A DNA stretch of 64,000 nt, taken from NCBI GenBank assembly GCA_019694975.1, contig JAIBAY010000001.1, positions 254,732 through 318,731 on the forward strand, in the 5' to 3' direction. Below are positions 38,145 to 47,046 of the stretch, one piece after another. Source of the stretch: Chitinophagales bacterium (GTDB taxonomy: Bacteria; Bacteroidota; Bacteroidia; Chitinophagales; UBA10324). Position numbers and translations under genes: made by a program. Positions within the stretch are counted from its first letter, which is position 1. Each line of letters starts with the position of its first letter. The notes under the pieces are model-generated. The model was not told the origin of the DNA, searched no databases, and worked only from the letters and a program-made list of their open reading frames with translations.

Positions 38145-39734
38145 TTAATTATTGTACCTGAAAGCATCTAATGAAATAAGTGCATTACCGCTGAAATCAA
38201 AAAGTGTTGTGTTGGCTACTACGTTTGGTGCTCCCAGTTGCCATCCTACACCCGGCACCGCAATCATCACCGGATCCCAGTACAGCACACCAATCACTTT
38301 TCCGTTGTCGGCGCTTTTAATTCCATTGAACAATTCGAGCAGAAAATTTTTTTGGCCCAGCGGGGAAGACGGATAGATGTTCTGATATGGCCCGTTATTT
38401 CCCAATTGCCCGCCGGAGCCATTCGGCAAAGTCGGGTTCCAGTTATATCCCGTTTCCATAATCAGTATCTCCTTGCCAAGTTTGGCACTTTCATAGTTAG
38501 CCCAGTTGCGCATTTGCGTTACTGTTCTTTGCGACCAGAAAGGATAATAAGAAGCGCCCACGATATCATACTTTCCGCTTGCAGCAGTAAGCGATCCGAA
38601 AAACCAGTCGTAGAGTGAGGTATTGCCCGCATCATCGAGGTGAATAATTACTTTCGAATCAGGTGATACAGCCTTCACTGCATCATATCCCTGGTTAAAC
38701 AATGCAGCCATCTGTCCGAAATGATTGTAGTCACCATCGGGAAATAGAAAACCACCCGGCGTTTCATTACCCAGCGAAACGTATTCCGGTATGGTGCCCT
38801 GATCTTTCATCTGATTCATGAAGCCGAAGGTGAAATTGTACACCGCTGCTTTCAAGTCTTCAAAACTCAGGTTTACCCAATCATGAGGTTTATATTGTGT
38901 AGTGCCATTACTCCAGTAATCACTGTAATGAAACGTCAGCTCAATCTGCATCCCTGCAGCCTTTGCGCGTTGTGCGAGCTGCAGGATGTCGGCAGGGTTT
39001 TGAAATCCGGCAGGCAGAAGATTGGATGGCGCATATCCCGGGTTCCCCGGATCATTGTAAAGCCTTAGCCGCACAATATTAAAACCGTGGCTTTTCAGTA
39101 TTTCAAAACAGTCTTGCTCTACACCGTTATCGTAAAACTTTCCGCCTTTCGATTCCAGGTAACTCAGTTCTGAAACATCACCGCCTTTCAAAAAAGTATA
39201 GGGTAAATCATCCTGGATTAGGCTAACAGCATCAACCTTACACCAGTTACCTGCATTGGCATCAGAATAAATGCTGATGGTGCATTTTCCATCCGTAACC
39301 TGTATGCCACGGACTATCACCATCGTCCATACCGGGGAAACAGGAAGTGATGTGAGGCGTTCATTGCCGGTGGTTTTACCACTGAGATAACAGGCATTTT
39401 GTCCACCGCTATTTTGTATGAATGCCGTTAGCTGATAGTAACCGTTCTTCAGCCCATTCAGATCCTGGTATGTAACCACCTTATAGGCTGCAGCCATCTG
39501 ATGACTCAGTGCATAATTGCCTTCGTAGCCGCCACCGATAACCTGATCTGCACCGGAATCAGCGCCTGCAGTCATCCAACCTGCGGCCGAAGCTGTTTCC
39601 ATCTGATCAGCTTCAAAGCCACCGTTGACTACAGTATCCTTTACAACAGGAGGTGTTTCAATAATTTCTTCCGGCTTTTTGCACGAAACAATTATCAAAC
39701 ATAGGCAGCATGTATAAAAAAATGATCTCATCAT
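38145..39734 (-). CDS. GH53 endo-beta-1,4-galactanase lipoprotein with N-terminal binding domain
   Basis: The 529-residue protein has a lipobox (IIVSC, Cys18), a galactose-binding-like beta-sandwich at about 34-175 (VVNGGFEADQ ... WCKVDAVSLI), and a GH53 domain at about 183-525. Landmarks are GGDVSELSYLESKGG, ELTFHYSDYWSNG, acid/base Glu324 in LGNETPGG and nucleophile Glu427 in LIMETGY. The lipid anchor and binding module suggest surface attack on polymeric galactan, with the plainer GH53 at 33520 working on imported fragments. It is the first gene of an operon with galM. Tandem ATGs occur at 39734/39731. Confidence 0.92.
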   Translation of the reverse strand: MMRSFFYTCCLCLIIVSCKKPEEIIETPPVVKDTVVNGGFEADQMETASAAGWMTAGADSGADQVIGGGYEGNYALSHQMAAAYKVVTYQDLNGLKNGYYQLTAFIQNSGGQNACYLSGKTTGNERLTSLPVSPVWTMVIVRGIQVTDGKCTISIYSDANAGNWCKVDAVSLIQDDLPYTFLKGGDVSELSYLESKGGKFYDNGVEQDCFEILKSHGFNIVRLRLYNDPGNPGYAPSNLLPAGFQNPADILQLAQRAKAAGMQIELTFHYSDYWSNGTTQYKPHDWVNLSFEDLKAAVYNFTFGFMNQMKDQGTIPEYVSLGNETPGGFLFPDGDYNHFGQMAALFNQGYDAVKAVSPDSKVIIHLDDAGNTSLYDWFFGSLTAASGKYDIVGASYYPFWSQRTVTQMRNWANYESAKLGKEILIMETGYNWNPTLPNGSGGQLGNNGPYQNIYPSSPLGQKNFLLELFNGIKSADNGKVIGVLYWDPVMIAVPGVGWQLGAPNVVANTTLFDFSGNALISLDAFRYNN

Positions 39735-39929
39735 GGTAAAAGTAAATTTACGATTTCTATGATCATTGCCGCATGTTTGAAGTGCCCGGAAGTGTTACGC
39801 TTAATACCGGCATCACAAACCAACAAATCAGGTTTTCGATTATCTTGAAGGCCCAATAAAGAAAGCTGCCCGCTAAAATAGCTGAGCTGTAAACGCTACT
39901 ACTGAACTTATTGATTCAATCCTTATCCT

Positions 39930-41084
39930 ATGACGGCACCACCTGATGCAATAAGAAACCTTGTACAGGACAACTCACTGTTTGTTTTTTCTCCCGGAAG
40001 AATCAACCTGATTGGTGAATTCACCGATTACAACATGGGCTTTGTGCTGCCCGCTGCCATTGACAAGGGAATCTATTTCGTCTTGACTCCCCGAACGGAT
40101 AACCTTGTTCAACTATACTCTGTTGATTTTAATGCGACCTATGAAACAACGATTGATGACCTTATTCCTTCTGACACATCTTCGTGGCCAAATTATATTC
40201 TTGGTGTGGTGGAACAATTTAAGCTTGCCGGCATAGATGTGAATGGTTTTAACGCTGCCGTTGCCGGCAATATTCCGGTCGGGGCCGGACTCTCATCATC
40301 TGCTGCAGTGGAATGTGCCGTGGCCATGTCGCTGAATGAAATGACACATGCAAGTCTGCAAAAGCTGAAGCTGGTTCAAATGGCACAACGGGCTGAGAAT
40401 GATTTCGTAGGTGTCCGTTGCGGCATCATGGATCAGTTTGCCAGCATGTTCGGCAAGCCGGGCCAGGCAATAAAAATTGATTGCCGTTCGCTTGAACATG
40501 AATATGTTCCGATCAGCATGGACGGCCTCCGCATACTCTTACTGGATTCGAATGTGAAACATTCACATGGAACATCGGAATACAATGTCAGAAGAAATCA
40601 GTGTGAAGAAGGCGTTGCGATGATCCGGCAACATGAGCAGGAAGTATACTACCTCCGCGATGCCAGTATCGCAATGCTTGATGCATACATCGCACCGTTT
40701 GACAACACGCTTTACAGGCGCTGTAAATTTATAGTGGAAGAAAATGAAAGAGTGGTGCAGGCTGCTGAGCAATTAAAAAAAGGAGATGTTCGCGCATTTG
40801 GGAAATTAATGTTCGCTTCCCATGCCGGTCTGCAGCATGATTATGAAGCAAGTTGCCCGGAAATTGATTTCCTGGTAAGCAGTGTAAAGCATAATGATGC
40901 CGTGAAGGGCGCAAGGATGATGGGTGGAGGATTTGGCGGATGCAGCATCAACCTGGTGCAGGAAGAATCAGTGGCATCCATTATTGAAAATACCGCTGTC
41001 GCCTATGAGGAAGCATTCGGCAAAACACTGACCCCTTATGTGGCAAAGGTGGAAGCAGGCACAACGATACTGAAAGGATACTAA
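39930..41084 (+). CDS. galK: Galactokinase
   Basis: The 384-residue GHMP kinase phosphorylates alpha-D-galactose to galactose 1-phosphate in the Leloir pathway. Landmarks are the galactokinase signature GRINLIGEFTDYNMGFVLP (23-41), the GHMP ATP-binding motif PVGAGLSSSAA near 112-122 and the C-terminal GGGFGGCSI near 331-339. It is cytoplasmic. It starts 16 bp before galT and is cotranscribed with it, divergent from the GH53/galM operon (195-bp gap without a clear TAnnTTTG). Confidence 0.95.
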   Translation: MTAPPDAIRNLVQDNSLFVFSPGRINLIGEFTDYNMGFVLPAAIDKGIYFVLTPRTDNLVQLYSVDFNATYETTIDDLIPSDTSSWPNYILGVVEQFKLAGIDVNGFNAAVAGNIPVGAGLSSSAAVECAVAMSLNEMTHASLQKLKLVQMAQRAENDFVGVRCGIMDQFASMFGKPGQAIKIDCRSLEHEYVPISMDGLRILLLDSNVKHSHGTSEYNVRRNQCEEGVAMIRQHEQEVYYLRDASIAMLDAYIAPFDNTLYRRCKFIVEENERVVQAAEQLKKGDVRAFGKLMFASHAGLQHDYEASCPEIDFLVSSVKHNDAVKGARMMGGGFGGCSINLVQEESVASIIENTAVAYEEAFGKTLTPYVAKVEAGTTILKGY

Positions 41085-41100
41085 ACCTTATACTTCCGTT

Positions 41101-42171
41101 ATGAGTGAACCTACGATTGATTTCACAAAGTACCCGCACCGCCGTAAAAACATTCTCACCGGAGAATGGCTGCTTGTTTCACCGCAACGGACCAACCGTC
41201 CCTGGCAGGGCAAGGTGGAAACCGCAGCAACCGACAACCGGCCGGCATATGATCCACATTGCTATTTATGTCCGGGCAATAAGAGAGCCGGAGACAACAT
41301 CAATCCGGCTTATACTTCCTGTTTCGCTTTTACGAATGACTATTCATCCATGCAGGAAGATACACCGGAAGCAAGTATGAACACAGACGACCTGCTGATT
41401 GCAAAAAGCCAGAGTGGTATCTGCCGGGTCATTTGCTTTTCACCGCGTCACGATTTCACACTGCCACATCTGTCCGTCGAAAATATTTCAGCCTTAATTG
41501 GCTTATGGTGCGATGAGTTCACGACGCTTGCTCAAAATCCCAAACTGAAGTACATCCTCATTTTCGAAAATAAAGGCGAAATCATGGGGTGCAGCAATCC
41601 GCATCCACACGGGCAGATCTGGGGCTCGAGTGATGTGCCGGTTGAGCCACAAAAAGAAACTGTTCAGCAGTTAAACTATTTTAATGCCAAAGGAAAAAGC
41701 CTGTTGGCAGATTACCTGGCCCTTGAGCTGAAAAAGGAAGAGCGCATCGTTTGCAGCAATGATCATTTTGTGGCACTCGTACCCTTTTGGGCGGTCTGGC
41801 CATTTGAAACCATGATCATCGCAAAAAGACAGGTACAGGCTATAACACAGTTTACCATGGAAGAGAAAAAATCACTCGCGGGATTGCTGAAGAATCTTAC
41901 GATACGTTATGACAATATTTTTCAAACATCTTTTCCTTATTCCGCCGGCATGCACCAGGCACCTGTAAATGACGGCGACCATCCTGAATGGCACTGGCAT
42001 ATGCATTTTCTGCCGCCACTGTTACGGTCGGCTACCGTAAAAAAATTTATGGTGGGATATGAGATGCTTGGCAACCCGCAACGGGATGTGACGGCGGAAT
42101 GGGCGGCCGATGTATTGAGAAAACAACAGGAAGTTCATTACTCCAATTCATCATCCGGCATACAGCCATAA
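41101..42171 (+). CDS. galT: Galactose-1-phosphate uridylyltransferase
   Basis: The 356-residue class I GalT exchanges UMP between UDP-glucose and galactose 1-phosphate. Zn-site-like CYLCPG (54-59) and the active-site NPHPHGQIW with nucleophilic His170 (HPH) are plain. The second histidine cluster WHWHMHFLPPLL lies near 297-308. The length equals the usual 350 residues. It needs GalE to complete the Leloir cycle, which is not in this window. Confidence 0.95.
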   Translation: MSEPTIDFTKYPHRRKNILTGEWLLVSPQRTNRPWQGKVETAATDNRPAYDPHCYLCPGNKRAGDNINPAYTSCFAFTNDYSSMQEDTPEASMNTDDLLIAKSQSGICRVICFSPRHDFTLPHLSVENISALIGLWCDEFTTLAQNPKLKYILIFENKGEIMGCSNPHPHGQIWGSSDVPVEPQKETVQQLNYFNAKGKSLLADYLALELKKEERIVCSNDHFVALVPFWAVWPFETMIIAKRQVQAITQFTMEEKKSLAGLLKNLTIRYDNIFQTSFPYSAGMHQAPVNDGDHPEWHWHMHFLPPLLRSATVKKFMVGYEMLGNPQRDVTAEWAADVLRKQQEVHYSNSSSGIQP

Positions 42172-42286
42172 TCAAAGGATAAGCGGATTACAGGAGAAGT
42201 TAAAAAAAGGAGTTAACAGATCAGACAAACTATTACATTTAGCAGTTGAAGAGCAGTAATGCTGAACTAAAACCAAATAGCAAACC

Positions 42287-43939
42287 ATGACGCACACTAT
42301 GCAACCCATTGACTATGCAGTGTTCTTTACTTATTTCGCTATCGTTTCACTCTATGGTTATTGGGTCTATCAAAAAAAGAAAAACACACACAACGACTCC
42401 AAAGATTTTTTTCTTGCCGAAGGATCACTCACCTGGTGGGCCATTGGCGCTTCATTGATTGCATCCAATATTTCAGCCGAACAATTCATCGGCATGGGCG
42501 GATCAGGCTTCGCACTTGGATTGGGCATCGCTTCCTATGAATGGATGGCCGCCATTACGCTCCTTATCGTGGCAGTCTTTTTTATGCCGCTGTACCTAAA
42601 AAATAAAATCTATACCATGCCGCAATTTCTCCGGCAACGGTATGATGAACGCGTCGCCACCATAATGGCTGTATTCTGGCTGATGATCTATGTATTTGTA
42701 AACCTGACATCCATCATTTACCTGGGAGCATTAACGATTCAGCACATGCTGGATCTTCCATTCCTGGCGTGTGCCGCCGGCCTTTCGCTGTTTGCAATCA
42801 TCATCACGTTAGGCGGCATGCGGGTTATCGGTTATACAGATGTGATACAGGTATTCTTCCTGATCCTCGGAGGCCTCATCACAACCTATCTGGCATTAGA
42901 CCTGGTGTCTTCTACATTAGGTACAGGCGGTGGTGCACTGGAAGGATTGAACCTGCTGCGGCAGAAAGCCCCTGATCATTTTCACATGATATTTCCGAAA
43001 GGCAAATACCAGGTGATTAACGGACAGGGCGGCATGCAGGATCCATGGGAACAACTGCCGGGATTGTCGGTACTCATCGGCGGAATGTGGATTGCCAACC
43101 TCAGCTACTGGGGCTGCAATCAATACATCACGCAACGTGCCTTGGGTGCCAGCCTGCCAACAGCCCGCGCAGGTTTGTTATTTGCCGCTTTTCTGAAATT
43201 ACTGATGCCTCTGATTGTAGTGGTTCCCGGTATCGCATGCTATGTGTTGTTTATAAATAATGCAGATCAGCATATCATTGCCGGCATGACAGAGAATGGT
43301 ATCGTGAAACCTGACAACTCCTATTCTACATTACTTGAGTTACTGCCAAACGGATTGAGAGGTGTTTCATTGGCTGCACTCACTGCGGCTATCGTTGCTT
43401 CACTGGCAGGAAAAGCGAATAGCATTTCCACCATTTTTTCACTCGACATCTATAAGCGTTTCATCAACAAAGATGCGGAAGACAAAAAAGTTGTTTCCAC
43501 AGGCCGCTGGGCGATCTTTATTGCTTTTGCCATCGCATTACTTATCTCTCCGGCACTGAAGAGTCTCGGCCAGGGCTTCACCTATATCCAGGAATTCACC
43601 GGATTCATTTCGCCCGGCATCCTGGCCATGTTCCTGATGGGATTTTTCTGGAAACGATCCAATTCCTCGGGCGCGCTGGCAGCCACGTTATGTAGCATTC
43701 CATTTTCCGCAATTCTGAAATACGCGATGCCGGCTATTCCGTTCATGAACCGTATGTCGATCGTTTTTCTGAGCTGTGTGGCGCTGATTGTAATTTTTGG
43801 ATTAATGGATCCTGCTTCTAAAAACAATCCGAAGGCACTTGTAATCGACAAATCAACTTTCAAGGTCAGCACTCCGTTTCTTATCGGGTTGCTGATTGTG
43901 ATGGGCACCACTGCTGCGCTGTACATTGTGTTCTGGTAA
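42287..43939 (+). CDS. SSS-family sodium/galactose symporter, vSGLT-like
   Basis: The 550-residue sodium:solute symporter has about 14 membrane helices. It resembles Vibrio vSGLT closely in the substrate region: Asn61, Gln66 and Glu85 in SNISAEQFIGMGGSG and ASYEWM correspond, from memory, to vSGLT Asn64, Gln69 and Glu88, while vSGLT Ser91 would be Ala88 here. WGCNQYITQR near 278-287 keeps the Asn/Tyr pair of vSGLT. It should bring galactose from the periplasm into the cytoplasm using Na+. It lies 115 bp after galT in the same direction. A second ATG at 42299 (MQPIDY) is possible. Confidence 0.9.
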   Translation: MTHTMQPIDYAVFFTYFAIVSLYGYWVYQKKKNTHNDSKDFFLAEGSLTWWAIGASLIASNISAEQFIGMGGSGFALGLGIASYEWMAAITLLIVAVFFMPLYLKNKIYTMPQFLRQRYDERVATIMAVFWLMIYVFVNLTSIIYLGALTIQHMLDLPFLACAAGLSLFAIIITLGGMRVIGYTDVIQVFFLILGGLITTYLALDLVSSTLGTGGGALEGLNLLRQKAPDHFHMIFPKGKYQVINGQGGMQDPWEQLPGLSVLIGGMWIANLSYWGCNQYITQRALGASLPTARAGLLFAAFLKLLMPLIVVVPGIACYVLFINNADQHIIAGMTENGIVKPDNSYSTLLELLPNGLRGVSLAALTAAIVASLAGKANSISTIFSLDIYKRFINKDAEDKKVVSTGRWAIFIAFAIALLISPALKSLGQGFTYIQEFTGFISPGILAMFLMGFFWKRSNSSGALAATLCSIPFSAILKYAMPAIPFMNRMSIVFLSCVALIVIFGLMDPASKNNPKALVIDKSTFKVSTPFLIGLLIVMGTTAALYIVFW

Positions 43940-44062
43940 TGTGCGTCGTCCGAATGATTGCCCGGGTGAAGGGCTCACTGTGTATTCACAGCAGGAAGAT
44001 ATCACTTGTGGTATGGTGCATGCACCCAAGTTCTACCAGATGATTATCCAATACCGCTGAAA

Positions 44063-45628
44063 ATGCATAAAATCAATTGCCGCATACATTTGTTGTTTAC
44101 GCTCCTGTTTTTGCCCGTCATGGTACACGCACAACTTGATCGCCCGGGTGCAACGATGATCACCATAGAAGAAAAAGTGCAACGTGACCTGAATCACCGT
44201 GTCTTTTATGAAATTTTCATCCGTTCATTCTGCGATTCAGACAATGATGGTATCGGTGACCTCAATGGTATCACTTCCAGGCTGGATTACCTGGCGCAGC
44301 TCGGCATAACAGGATTGTGGCTTACACCTTTTCACCCTTCACCTTCCTACCATAAATATGATGTGTTGGATTACCGTGCCGTTGATTCCGTTTATGGAAC
44401 GCTGGATGACTTCAGGAACCTTGTTACAGAAGCACATAAAAGAAACATATTGGTGCTGATGGATCTTGTGGCCAATCACACCGCTTATGATCATCCCTGG
44501 TTTCAGGCAGCCTTGAAAAATGATCCGGTGTATAAGTCCTATTATGTCTGGAAGTCAAATGATGACGAAGACGATCATAACTGGCATCATCCGCGAAATG
44601 GCAATGGAAACAATAATGCTGAACGGTACTATGGATTTTTTTCCAGTGTGATGCCCGACCTCAATTATGATAATCCGGCTGTCCGCCAAGCAATGATTGA
44701 TATCGGGAAATGGTGGTTGAAAGAAACAGCGGTCGATGGCTTCAGGCTGGACGCCGCACAGTTTATCTATGAAGCAGCCGATACGGCTGCCAACAACAGC
44801 TGGTGGAAGGAGTTCACTGATGCATTGAAAACAGAAAAGCCGGATGTAATCACGATCGGCGAAGTATGGAACAAGAAGGAAATCGTTGCCACCTATATGC
44901 AGTCACTCACCGGCGCATTCAACTTCGAACTTTCCTGGGACCTTTTAAAAATGCTGCAGCAAGAAAAAAACGATCAACTCATAGAAAAACTTTTAGTCAC
45001 CAAGTCACTTTACGATGACTTCAGTACATCATATGCTGATCCTGTCTTTCTCAGTAACCATGATGTCAACAGGATCATGTCTGATTTGAATAACAATACG
45101 GAGAAAGCAAAGCTCGCTGCTGCCATTTACCTTACGTTGCCCGGAACACCCTTCATCTATTACGGCGAAGAACTGGGCATGCGCGGCAAAAAGCCCGATG
45201 AGTGGATCCGCGAACCGTTTCTTTGGGATAAAAGGCATAAAGACAAAGGCCAGACAACCTGGGAAAAACCAAAGTACAGTACCGCGAAAAATGTGGAGCC
45301 ACTGACTCTTCAGCAAGGTAAAGACGGCAGCCTGTACAAGACCTATGCGAAGCTTATCGCTGTGCGCAATACTTATCATGCGCTCGCTTCGCAAGAGATG
45401 AACGCGGTAACCGGCGCGCCGGAACCGATGCTTTTGTATGAAAGAGGCACAGGTGAAAACAAGATCCTGGTATTGCATAACCTATCCGCTGACGTTGTAC
45501 AGTATAACATGCCGGAACAATATGCGGCACTGCATAATGTGGTGTATCAGTCGTCCGGCAAAATCACTGTTTTGGAAACGGGTGTTTCACTGCCACCCTA
45601 CGCTACCTTGCTGCTCAGCGTAAAATAA
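44063..45628 (+). CDS. GH13 alpha-amylase family enzyme, exported
   Basis: The 521-residue GH13 protein is of the GH13_36/oligo-glucosidase type. A signal peptide (MHKINCRIHLLFTLL to VHAQ) precedes a barrel with FYEIFIRSFCDSDNDGIGDL, region I DLVANHT, nucleophile Asp230 in GFRLDAAQF, acid/base Glu267 in ITIGEVW, Asp334 in LSNHD and a C-terminal beta domain. There is no T9SS domain or lipobox, so it is probably periplasmic, acting on alpha-linked oligosaccharides. The frame opens upstream (TTG at 44006), but the signal peptide fixes 44063. Its presence after the galactan/galactose genes links this locus to the starch block at 18.7-28.2 kb. Confidence 0.88.
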   Translation: MHKINCRIHLLFTLLFLPVMVHAQLDRPGATMITIEEKVQRDLNHRVFYEIFIRSFCDSDNDGIGDLNGITSRLDYLAQLGITGLWLTPFHPSPSYHKYDVLDYRAVDSVYGTLDDFRNLVTEAHKRNILVLMDLVANHTAYDHPWFQAALKNDPVYKSYYVWKSNDDEDDHNWHHPRNGNGNNNAERYYGFFSSVMPDLNYDNPAVRQAMIDIGKWWLKETAVDGFRLDAAQFIYEAADTAANNSWWKEFTDALKTEKPDVITIGEVWNKKEIVATYMQSLTGAFNFELSWDLLKMLQQEKNDQLIEKLLVTKSLYDDFSTSYADPVFLSNHDVNRIMSDLNNNTEKAKLAAAIYLTLPGTPFIYYGEELGMRGKKPDEWIREPFLWDKRHKDKGQTTWEKPKYSTAKNVEPLTLQQGKDGSLYKTYAKLIAVRNTYHALASQEMNAVTGAPEPMLLYERGTGENKILVLHNLSADVVQYNMPEQYAALHNVVYQSSGKITVLETGVSLPPYATLLLSVK

Positions 45629-45635
45629 ATTGCGC

Positions 45636-45643
45636 TAACTTCG
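45636..45643 (+). promoter_or_regulatory. -7 box (TAACTTCG) for tRNA-Arg
   Basis: TAACTTCG sits 14 bases before the mature tRNA 5' end, the distance expected for a tRNA promoter. It is the same variant box seen at 8659, and a TTG lies 25 bases upstream. Confidence 0.45.
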
Positions 45644-45657
45644 CGCTCATCAAAAAT

Positions 45658-45732
45658 GGCTCTTTAGTTCAACGGATAGAATGTGAGTTTCCGAAACTCA
45701 AGATACAGGTTCGATTCCTGTAGGAGCTACCA
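45658..45732 (+). tRNA. tRNA-Arg (anticodon CCG)
   Basis: A full cloverleaf folds by eye: acceptor GGCTCTT with AGGAGCT (G1-U72 wobble and U6-G67), D stem GTTC/GAAT, anticodon stem TGAGT/ACTCA with loop TTCCGAA (anticodon CCG at 45691-45693), four-base variable loop, T stem ACAGG/CCTGT with loop TTCGATT, discriminator A and an encoded CCA (45730-45732). It decodes CGG. It is a single tRNA gene, not part of a cluster. Confidence 0.93.
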
Positions 45733-45876
45733 CGTTTGCCGATTGCCGATGTGCGCCAATATTGTTAGCCACTATGTCAAGTCTTAGTAATTGCTATTTG
45801 AAGACGGCGTACTTATACGCTGTTGTCTGCGGGAGATGTTTTCAAAAAATAAATACAGCTGCACGATAATGCATGA

Positions 45877-46704
45877 TCAGTTCCGCAAGGTTGCATTGCT
45901 GCGGATGAAATTAATCGTCTGATCAAATCCCGCTTTGTTGATGGGTGCTCCCCTGTAATGCTTATATTTTTGTCGCATTTTCTCCGCAAGATCTACATCT
46001 TCAGAGGCTGATTTCATGTCTTCAAAGTATTGCTGAAAGCCGGCTATCAATTCAGCGCCGCCGATGGCCCCATGACCGGGCACCACTGTTTTTACATCGT
46101 ATTCATTCAGCAAGTGCTGCATCGCAGTCTGGTAATCATCTACATTGGCACCAACACTTTCTTCCAGGTAAGGGTGATAGCCATTGAGCACCACGTCGCC
46201 GGTAAAGAGTGTCTTACGGTCTCTCAGGTAAACCACCACATCATCAAATGTATGCGCCTGCCCGATATTTTCAATGGTCACAATTTCACCACCTACATCC
46301 AGGTGCATGGTGTCTACCAGCCAGCGGTTGGGCATGTCTTCCCTCGCATTATTTTGCAGCCAAAACTGATTGCCATAATCACCGGCCACTATTTCGGCAT
46401 CTTCATAATAATGATTGCCGCCGGTATGATCCTTATGAATATGCGTATTGACCACCACGATCCGTTTTCCCTTAGCGCGATCCATTACCCAACGGCTAAA
46501 CCGCTCAGCTCCCTGTTTCATTTTTGTGTCAATCACCAGGATCACAGAATCACCGATAAGCACACCACTGTTGCCGCCTTCACCGGGTAGAATGTAAAAA
46601 TCAGGATCCACTTTTTCTACCTCCAGTCCGTAGTTGGAACATCCGGGCAGGTAAATCAAAGCTAAGATGGCATTGAAAATGAGTAACAGATGCAGCCGCC
46701 GCAT
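45877..46704 (-). CDS. MBL-fold metallo-hydrolase lipoprotein
   Basis: The 275-residue protein has a lipobox (IYLPGC, Cys22) followed by a metallo-beta-lactamase fold. The metal motif is THIHKDHTGG (His88, His90, Asp92, His93), and further metal ligands are likely in HTFDDVVV and VVPGHGAIGG. It is a dinuclear-zinc hydrolase of unknown substrate, anchored in the envelope and facing the periplasm. The frame extends upstream to 46791, but the -7 box at 46723-46730 would lie inside that extension, and 46704 gives the lipoprotein signal. Whether it has beta-lactamase, lactonase or other activity cannot be told. Confidence 0.83.
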   Translation of the reverse strand: MRRLHLLLIFNAILALIYLPGCSNYGLEVEKVDPDFYILPGEGGNSGVLIGDSVILVIDTKMKQGAERFSRWVMDRAKGKRIVVVNTHIHKDHTGGNHYYEDAEIVAGDYGNQFWLQNNAREDMPNRWLVDTMHLDVGGEIVTIENIGQAHTFDDVVVYLRDRKTLFTGDVVLNGYHPYLEESVGANVDDYQTAMQHLLNEYDVKTVVPGHGAIGGAELIAGFQQYFEDMKSASEDVDLAEKMRQKYKHYRGAPINKAGFDQTINFIRSNATLRN

Positions 46705-46722
46705 AACAGAATTAATTTCCGG

Positions 46723-46730
46723 CAAAGGTA
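46723..46730 (-). promoter_or_regulatory. -7 box (TACCTTTG) for the MBL-fold gene
   Basis: The minus-strand TACCTTTG is a full TAnnTTTG match, 18 bases before the ATG at 46704. No properly spaced -33 TTG was found (one TTTG lies 12 nt away). Confidence 0.5.
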
Positions 46731-46866
46731 TCCAAAGGTGATCAAATCTGCGAAAGTGCTGCACAAAAGACCGGGAGAAGCATTCGGGCAATGCGTCTCA
46801 CAGATGCAACCCTACTGCTATCCGCCGGGCTTGCTGTTCCTATTTCCGATTCTCATTTTCGTCGTT

Positions 46867-46874
46867 ATCTTTGC
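46867..46874 (+). promoter_or_regulatory. -7 box (TATCTTTG) for the small membrane ORF
   Basis: TATCTTTG is a full TAnnTTTG match, 21 bases before the ATG at 46896. The nearest upstream TTG is 33 bases away, too far for a standard -33 element. Confidence 0.45.
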
Positions 46875-46895
46875 CCATCTGAAAAATTCTCTCCA

Positions 46896-46988
46896 TGAAA
46901 AAACTCTGGTTCGCAGTCGGTTGCATCCTTCTTTTTATTGTGGCCATGACGGTTGCATTCTGCTATCTCAATTACAATCACAGCTAAG
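46896..46988 (+). CDS. Putative 30-residue membrane peptide
   Basis: The ORF runs from ATG at 46896 to TAA at 46986-46988. The peptide starts MKKLWFAVGCILLF, continues as a hydrophobic helix to about residue 23, and ends CYLNYNHS. It has one predicted membrane span with a positively charged N-terminus. Support comes from the well-placed -7 box upstream and the position 58 bp before the peptidase E gene, with which it may share a transcript. No homolog is known to me. It could also be the leader region of peptidase E. Confidence 0.45.
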
Positions 46989-47046
46989 CATAATTTACCG
47001 GCCAACTTATTGCCGGACTTATCCTGAACAGTGTTAAGCAGATTTC

